Below are positions 59,215-64,000 of a DNA stretch of 64,000 nt, one piece after another. Source of the DNA: Arthrobacter sp. ov118 (GTDB lineage: Bacteria > Actinomycetota > Actinomycetes > Actinomycetales > Micrococcaceae); NCBI RefSeq assembly GCF_900116495.1, contig NZ_FPAY01000001.1, positions 806,001-870,000 of the forward strand. The letters are read 5' to 3'. Position 1 is the first letter of the stretch, and the number at the start of each line of letters is the position of its first letter. The notes beneath the pieces were generated by a model, which made no database searches, was not told the origin of the DNA, and was given only the letters and a program-made list of their open reading frames with translations. The position numbers were made by a program, and so were the translations under genes.

Positions 59215-60126
59215 TTAGGCCCAGCGGAGGACGAGCGGATCATGCCGTTTCGCCAGTTCGACGAGTTGCGAACGCGTGTCGGGGTGGAGTTCCCCTATCG
59301 GCGCCCTAGTCTTGTCGCTGCCGATGATGTTGCCCTCCTTCATCAGCACTTTTGTCGCCCGGAGCCCGCACTGGCGGTTTTCGAAGTGGATGAACGGGAG
59401 CAGTTCTTCCCACTGTCGGACTGCTTTGTCTCGTTCGCCGGAGTGGAAATCCCTGACAATCTGGCCTAGCTCATCCGGAACCATGCAGCTGCTCATCGTC
59501 CCTTGGGCTCCGGCCTCCAGGTCGGGGATGAGGGTGATCGCTTCCTCGCCGTCGAAAGGGCCGGGCAGGTCATTACCCGTTGCCGCTATAAGAGCACGCA
59601 GCTTGTCCGCTGCCTGTGCTGTTTCTATCTTGGCGTACTTGATCTGGGGTATCTCCCGGGCCAGGCGTGCCAGCAGCGGTACGGATAGCGCCGTGGGGCT
59701 CATCGGTGCATCCTGAATCATGATGTCGATTTCCACGCCATCCGACACGCGCCGAAAGTATTCCAGAACCGCCTCGTCGTCGACCTTCATGGTGGCACCG
59801 AAGAAGGGCGGCATGAGCATGACCAGCGAGGCGCCCAATTCTTGGGCACGGAGGCTTCGGTCACGGGCGATACGGGAACTGAAATGGCTGGTCGTGACGC
59901 ATACCGGGAGTCTGCCGGCGGCCTGTTCCAGGGTCGCCGTCAGGACGAGCTCGCGCTCTTCGTCCGTCAGGGAAAACTGTTCGGAGTAGTTGGCGAGAAT
60001 GCAGACGGCGTCGGAGCCGCCGTCCACCAGGTAGTCCACCACCCGGCGCTGGCCTTCGAGGTCCAGTTCCTCCTCGTCAGTGAATATGGTGGGCGCTACT
60101 GGCATTACGCCCTTGATGACGCTCAT
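59215..60126 (-). CDS. DapA-family protein, 2-keto-3-deoxy sugar acid dehydratase-like
   Basis: 303 residues, a DapA-type TIM barrel. The Schiff-base Lys is in IKYAKIETAQ. The tyrosine normal in synthases/aldolases (YNxP) is replaced by IMIQDAPMS, a form I associate with 2-keto-3-deoxy-L-arabonate dehydratase-like members. So dehydration of a 2-keto-3-deoxy sugar acid is more likely than lysine synthesis. It is second gene after an MFS transporter in an IclR-type regulon with a 2-hydroxy acid oxidase divergent. Confidence 0.85.
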   Translation of the reverse strand: MSVIKGVMPVAPTIFTDEEELDLEGQRRVVDYLVDGGSDAVCILANYSEQFSLTDEERELVLTATLEQAAGRLPVCVTTSHFSSRIARDRSLRAQELGASLVMLMPPFFGATMKVDDEAVLEYFRRVSDGVEIDIMIQDAPMSPTALSVPLLARLAREIPQIKYAKIETAQAADKLRALIAATGNDLPGPFDGEEAITLIPDLEAGAQGTMSSCMVPDELGQIVRDFHSGERDKAVRQWEELLPFIHFENRQCGLRATKVLMKEGNIIGSDKTRAPIGELHPDTRSQLVELAKRHDPLVLRWA

Positions 60127-60159
60127 AGTGTGGTGTTTTCCTTGCTCTTAAGTGTCATG

Positions 60160-61638
60160 TCAGGACTTGGCCAGCGCGGGCGCCAGCTCCGTCTCGTAGT
60201 CTTCGGCGTCAACGTCGCGGCCGTGCGGATCCCATTTGTTGACGAGGATGACCACGATGGCAATTGCCGGGACGACGGCGAGGACGAGCAGCGCCCGGGT
60301 GCCCCACGCCGCGGTGGCGAGCGGCCAGAATACGAGTCCGGCAACGGCTCCGAGGCGGATACCGATCTGCGTGAAGCCGGTTCCGGCGCCACGCAACGAC
60401 GTCGGGTAGGACATCGTGGCCATCGTCATGCCTTGGGCGCCGGGTCCGGCAGCGTGGCAGAAGATGAGCAGGCCAATGACGATCGCACCGACCCAGGACC
60501 AGATTCCCTCGACGTTGCTCAGGTTGCCGGCGATGACCATGCAAAGGAAGGTGCCGCAGAATCCGTACAGCGACAGTTTGCGGGGTCCGATCTTGCCGGA
60601 CAGCTTGGCTCCCAGGAAGCCACCGGTCACACCGAAGCAAAGGTTGAGGATGAGGGACGAAATGATGTTCGTCATGACGTTCTGGGTGTGCAGCATGGCC
60701 AGCACAATCTGCCCGACGAAGAAGCCCACGGCGTAGTACTCCATGGCCTGGCCCGCGTTGATGACACCGGCGAGGACCGTGCGCGCGCGGTACTTCCTGC
60801 TGACGAGCTTGCCCCACGCCTCGGTCAGCGTCATTTTGAACTGATTGCGCTCGGCGCGGGGGTCCACGGCGTCCGGAGCAACTTCGGCGTCCACGCCGTA
60901 GGTTTTCTTGAGGATCTTTGCGGCCTCGTGGAGGCCGAGGTTCTGCGCGGCCCAGGAGGGCGATTCCGCCATGTACTTCTGGCGGAAAATCATGATCAGG
61001 ATGGCTGGTACGGCGCCGAAGCCGACGACGATCCGCCACATGTGGTTTTCGCCCCAGTTCATGGACTGGAACAGGAAGTACACGGGGATCAGCAACGCAA
61101 AGGTCGAGGCGACAGCCACGTACCACATGGGCTGCCACAGGGAGACCGTGCCGCCCTTCTTCTTGTTCGACGCGTATTCCGCGAGGAAGCTGAAGGCCAC
61201 CGGGAAGTCGACCCCGATGCCCACGCCCATGATGAAGCGGGCGATGATGAGGGTCCAGACGTCCGGGGCCAGGGCGCAGGCGATGGCGGCCACGACGAAG
61301 AACACCATGTCAGCCATGAAGACCTTGAACCGGCCGAGCCTGTCAACAAAGTATCCGCCGACGACGGATCCGAGCAGCGCACCCACCATGATCGATGCGG
61401 AGACGACGGCGAGCATGCCGGGGGTCAGCTGGAAGTCCTTGGCGATGTAGGGCATGCCGAACGCGAGGGACGTGAAGTCGTAAGCGTCCAGGAAGATGCC
61501 GCCCAGCGCGATCAGGGTGATGGCGAAGGACTTACCTGTGCGCAGTTGACCGCTGTTGATCAGTGCTGTCACATCTTGGGCGGAGCGCAGGATGACTTTT
61601 TTACCCGCCTGTACGGGAGAAACCGGACCGTCTGTCAT
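60160..61638 (-). CDS. MFS transporter (sugar/carboxylate symporter)
   Basis: 492 residues with GAAAGGAAT upstream. The helix-1 motif FAITLIALGGIFLDAYDFTSLAFGMPYIA, motif A GGYFVDRLGRFKVFMADM and GVGIGVDFPVAFSFLAEY place it in the MFS symporter group for organic acids and sugars. A long cytoplasmic loop (NLGLHEAAKILKKTYGVDAEV) sits between helices 6 and 7. It is co-transcribed with the dehydratase-like gene, so it probably imports that pathway's acid. AAATTTCGAAC lies 41 bp upstream of its start. Confidence 0.88.
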   Translation of the reverse strand: MTDGPVSPVQAGKKVILRSAQDVTALINSGQLRTGKSFAITLIALGGIFLDAYDFTSLAFGMPYIAKDFQLTPGMLAVVSASIMVGALLGSVVGGYFVDRLGRFKVFMADMVFFVVAAIACALAPDVWTLIIARFIMGVGIGVDFPVAFSFLAEYASNKKKGGTVSLWQPMWYVAVASTFALLIPVYFLFQSMNWGENHMWRIVVGFGAVPAILIMIFRQKYMAESPSWAAQNLGLHEAAKILKKTYGVDAEVAPDAVDPRAERNQFKMTLTEAWGKLVSRKYRARTVLAGVINAGQAMEYYAVGFFVGQIVLAMLHTQNVMTNIISSLILNLCFGVTGGFLGAKLSGKIGPRKLSLYGFCGTFLCMVIAGNLSNVEGIWSWVGAIVIGLLIFCHAAGPGAQGMTMATMSYPTSLRGAGTGFTQIGIRLGAVAGLVFWPLATAAWGTRALLVLAVVPAIAIVVILVNKWDPHGRDVDAEDYETELAPALAKS

Positions 61639-61678
61639 TGACGTATTCCTTTCGTGGACACACTGCTTTGTGTGTTCT

Positions 61679-61689
61679 AAATTTCGAAC
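61679..61689. promoter_or_regulatory. AAATTTCGAAC motif, copy 1 (MFS promoter)
   Basis: First of three identical 11-mers in this cluster, 41 bp upstream of the MFS start codon in the 263-bp divergent region. Suggested binding site for the IclR-family regulator encoded at 63160-63915. Confidence 0.5.
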
Positions 61690-61871
61690 GTTGATCGAAG
61701 TGACGGCTAAACCGCAGCCCGGGTCATAGTGACTGGGATCACCTGGAAGTCTAAGGATGTTGACCGAAGTCCGTCAAGGAGCCGGAAAAGCGCCGGAAAA
61801 ACTAGGGCAACTTAACCAAGGACCTCAGCCCTGTTGCCACTTGCGCGGTTCCAGCTTTAGGACGCTAAACT

Positions 61872-61882
61872 AAATTTCGAAC
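61872..61882. promoter_or_regulatory. AAATTTCGAAC motif, copy 2 (oxidase promoter)
   Basis: Second copy, same orientation, ending four bases before the AAGGAG ribosome site of the FMN-dependent oxidase gene. A protein bound here would block transcription elongation or initiation of that gene. Confidence 0.5.
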
Positions 61883-61901
61883 AACGAAGGAGTTGCACCG
61901 A

Positions 61902-63116
61902 ATGGACGATCGTCAAATACCCAAATGGTCTGAACTGCGCGAGCTACTGCAGTTCCGCAAGCTGGAACTGGACCCGGTCGAGCGCAGGCTCGCCCAGGCC
62001 TTCACGATTGCTGACCTCCGCGACGGTGCCAGAAAAACCACGCCGCGCGCCGTTTTCAACTACACGGACGGAGCGGCCGAAGAGGAGATCACGATCGCCC
62101 GCTGCCGCCAGGCTTTCCGGGATATCGAGTTCGTGCCCTCGGTTCTTCGCGACGTATCGAGCCCTGATCCGACAACCGAGATTTTCGCCCGACAGTTGGC
62201 CTTCCCGCTGGTACTCGCGCCGACGGGTTACACCCGCATGATGCACAATGACGGCGAGAAGGCCGTGGCCAGGGTGGCTGCCCGGTACAACGTGCCGTAC
62301 ACCCTGTCCACCGTGGGGACCACAACCGTGGAGGACCTTGCAGAAGCCGCACCCGACGGGAACAACTGGTTTCAGCTCTATGTGGCAAAAGACCGGGCGA
62401 AAACAGTTGAACTTATCGATCGGGTCATCACAAGCGGCTACAAGGTGCTCATGGTGACCGTTGACACCCAAGTCGGCGGCTCACGGGTGCGGGAACTCCG
62501 CGATGGACTCACCATTCCGCCGGCACTTTCCGTCAAAACCTTTGCCGACATGGCTACCCACCCCAGCTGGTGGTTCGACAAGCTGACCACCCCGCCGATC
62601 GAGTTTGCATCGCTCCGCGGCTTTTCTGGCAACTCTGCGGAAGTCGCGGATCAGATCTTCGACCCGGGACTCACCTTTGAGGACATCGCGTGGCTTCGCA
62701 CAGTGTGGCCCCACAAACTCCTGGTCAAAGGCATCCAGAGCGTGGCCGACGCCGAGCGTGTCGTGGAGCTCGGCTGCGACGGCGTCGTGCTCTCCAACCA
62801 CGGGGGCCGTCAGCTGGACCGCTCACCGACGGTACTGCGGATTCTTCCCGTCGTCCGCGAGCGCCTCGGCTCCGATCCTGTCGTGCTGATCGACAGCGGC
62901 GTGATGTCCGGAAGCGACATCCTGGCGGCCGTCGGCCTGGGCGCCGACGCGGCAATGGTCGGCCGGGCGTACCTGTACGGCCTGATGGCCGGAGGCGAAC
63001 GAGGAGTGTCCCGCGCCCTGGAGATCCTTCGCGGCCAGTACGTCAGGTCCATGCAGTTGCTGGGTGTAAAGACGACCGCTGGCGTGACCCGGGAACATGT
63101 CTCGTTTGTGGACTAA
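61902..63116 (+). CDS. FMN-dependent 2-hydroxy acid oxidase/dehydrogenase
   Basis: 404 residues from ATG 61902 (AAGGAG ten bases before). The N-terminal extension TIADLRDGARKTTPRAVFNYTDGAAEEE and the active-site block LSNHGGRQLDRSPT (His base and Arg) define the lactate/glycolate/mandelate oxidase family. LVLAPTGYTRMMHNDGEKAVARVA binds FMN. It turns a 2-hydroxy acid into the 2-keto acid. Divergent from the MFS/dehydratase-like pair with a shared motif, it may feed the same pathway; plain L-lactate oxidation is the alternative. Confidence 0.9.
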   Translation: MDDRQIPKWSELRELLQFRKLELDPVERRLAQAFTIADLRDGARKTTPRAVFNYTDGAAEEEITIARCRQAFRDIEFVPSVLRDVSSPDPTTEIFARQLAFPLVLAPTGYTRMMHNDGEKAVARVAARYNVPYTLSTVGTTTVEDLAEAAPDGNNWFQLYVAKDRAKTVELIDRVITSGYKVLMVTVDTQVGGSRVRELRDGLTIPPALSVKTFADMATHPSWWFDKLTTPPIEFASLRGFSGNSAEVADQIFDPGLTFEDIAWLRTVWPHKLLVKGIQSVADAERVVELGCDGVVLSNHGGRQLDRSPTVLRILPVVRERLGSDPVVLIDSGVMSGSDILAAVGLGADAAMVGRAYLYGLMAGGERGVSRALEILRGQYVRSMQLLGVKTTAGVTREHVSFVD

Positions 63117-63159
63117 CGCCGGTGCCGCGCACCGGCGTCGCGGTCCCGGCCCATCCAGG

Positions 63160-63915
63160 TCAAGGGTAACCAAGCTCCGCGCTGAGCTGTTCCGCGCCCT
63201 CCGAGGCAAAAGCGGCCCACTCTGCGGGGGAACGCTGGTTCCAGCGCATATCGGGGACCGAGATGCTGAGTGCGGCCACCACCGCTCCGGTGTGGTCCCG
63301 GATGGGAGCGGCAACACACGAGACGTCCGGGTTGGACTCGCCCGCTTCGAAGGCCACGCCGCTGGCACGGATCTGGTCGAGCTGGTTCGCCAGCACATGC
63401 GGTTCCGTAATGCTGCGGGGAGTGAGCTTGGCCAGCCCCTTCCGCAAGAGTCGGCTGCGTTCGGCCTCCGGCAGATGCGCCAGGAGTGCTTTGCCCACGG
63501 CGGTGCAACTGGCCGGAACCCGCCCGCCCATCCGGGAAACCATCCGGACGGACTGGGTGCTGTCGACTTTGCAGACGTAGACGACGTCGGGTCCTTCAAG
63601 AATTCCGACATGCACTGTTTCGTCGCACTGCCGGGCGACCGACTCCGCAACGCGCAGGCCAACGGAATGCAGGTCAAGCCGCTCGGCGAAGGCGTTGCCC
63701 AGCCGGAACACGCTGAGCCCCAGGTGGTAGGTGGCGGTTGTGTCGTCCCGTCGGAGGTACCTGCGCTCGGCCAGCGTAGTGAGGAGCTCGTGGACCGTGG
63801 TCCGCGGAAGGCCTGTCCGCTGGACGACTTCCGGAGCCGTCAACCCATGGCGGGCATCCAGAAAAAGTTCCAGAACATCGAGACTCCGAAGGACAGCGGG
63901 AGTCAGACGTGCCAC
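63160..63915 (-). CDS. IclR-family transcriptional regulator
   Basis: 251 residues from GTG 63915 with GAAAGAGGG upstream. The winged HTH is LTAPEVVQRTGLPRTTVHELLTTLAERRYLRRD. The effector domain shows RVAESVARQCDETVHVGILEGPDVVYV and VAAPIRDHTGAVVAALSISVP. It is convergent with the oxidase gene. The AAATTTCGAAC motif in its own promoter and in the two neighbouring promoters indicates autoregulation and control of the cluster. Confidence 0.92.
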   Translation of the reverse strand: MARLTPAVLRSLDVLELFLDARHGLTAPEVVQRTGLPRTTVHELLTTLAERRYLRRDDTTATYHLGLSVFRLGNAFAERLDLHSVGLRVAESVARQCDETVHVGILEGPDVVYVCKVDSTQSVRMVSRMGGRVPASCTAVGKALLAHLPEAERSRLLRKGLAKLTPRSITEPHVLANQLDQIRASGVAFEAGESNPDVSCVAAPIRDHTGAVVAALSISVPDMRWNQRSPAEWAAFASEGAEQLSAELGYP

Positions 63916-63976
63916 AGCAAAACCCTCTTTCTAGGCTCGGGATCTTCCAGGGCCGAGAATCCATTCTACAACTCAA

Positions 63977-63987
63977 GTTCGAAATTT
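63977..63987. promoter_or_regulatory. AAATTTCGAAC motif, copy 3 (iclR promoter, minus strand)
   Basis: GTTCGAAATTT on the + strand, the reverse complement of the other two copies, 62 bp upstream of the IclR regulator start. It supports autoregulation. Confidence 0.5.
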
Positions 63988-64000
63988 CGCACAATGAACG

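Noticed and set aside
59842..61641. 600-codon open frame on the + strand
   Set aside because: It lies opposite the MFS and DapA-family genes and encodes His/Gly/Asp-rich nonsense typical of complement-strand frames.

Overview
High-GC actinobacterial chromosome, most like Arthrobacter or Pseudarthrobacter (Micrococcaceae). The evidence is strongly G/C-biased third codon positions, frequent GTG and TTG starts, an actinobacterial-type SOS box, a mycothiol-type ArsC, and several small protein families common in that group. The window is a patchwork of catabolic and stress modules, with no rRNA, tRNA, CRISPR array or phage. The only transposon trace is a decayed IS110-type transposase.

Layout. 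0-9 kb: an AAA ATPase entering from the left edge; an XRE (MmyB-type) regulator with an alcohol dehydrogenase, an NmrA-like reductase and an NTF2-like protein; divergently, an MFS exporter and three different aldo/keto reductases. 9-13 kb: a ChaB-like protein, then PEP synthase with its regulatory kinase/phosphorylase. 13.6-16.5 kb: an SOS-box-controlled umuD-umuC operon. 16.5-21.4 kb: small enzymes, a GlxA-type regulator and, divergent from it, a membrane-tethered DJ-1/PfpI protein with an alpha/beta hydrolase.

21.5-25.1 kb: an arsenic operon in the order arsR, aquaporin, arsC, an 18-residue cysteine-rich peptide, an ArsO-like flavoprotein and a DinB-fold protein. It has no classical arsenite pump and runs from one promoter with a clear dyad operator. 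26.3-32.3 kb: a sulfonate-type ABC transporter and two flavin monooxygenases, preceded by a cysteine-containing leader peptide and a C-rich attenuator-like leader, and ending in a truncated aldo/keto reductase. 32.4-38.5 kb: a two-component system, an MDR exporter, a DUF2127 protein, a DUF2231-Rieske protein and an S51-type peptidase.

38.6-46.3 kb: a six-gene sugar-acid operon (MFS, polyol/gulonate dehydrogenase, ManD, KDG kinase, fructuronate reductase, KDPG aldolase) with a divergent GntR regulator. Together these could convert L-gulonate, D-fructuronate or D-mannonate to pyruvate and glyceraldehyde 3-phosphate. The reductase appears to start at ATC. 46.4-50.8 kb: a transketolase and an NCS1 permease behind a perfect 18-bp palindrome. 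50.9-54.4 kb: ETF beta and alpha with a membrane cytochrome b that carries three copies of an unexplained RRGLPRV motif; its codon usage looks foreign. 54.5-59.1 kb: an AAHS-type MFS, the IS110 remnant, and hypothetical and GPP34 proteins. 59.2-63.9 kb: a probable IclR regulon (2-keto-3-deoxy sugar acid dehydratase-like protein, MFS, FMN-dependent 2-hydroxy acid oxidase) linked by three copies of AAATTTCGAAC.

All functions are inferred from sequence reading alone; no database search was run.
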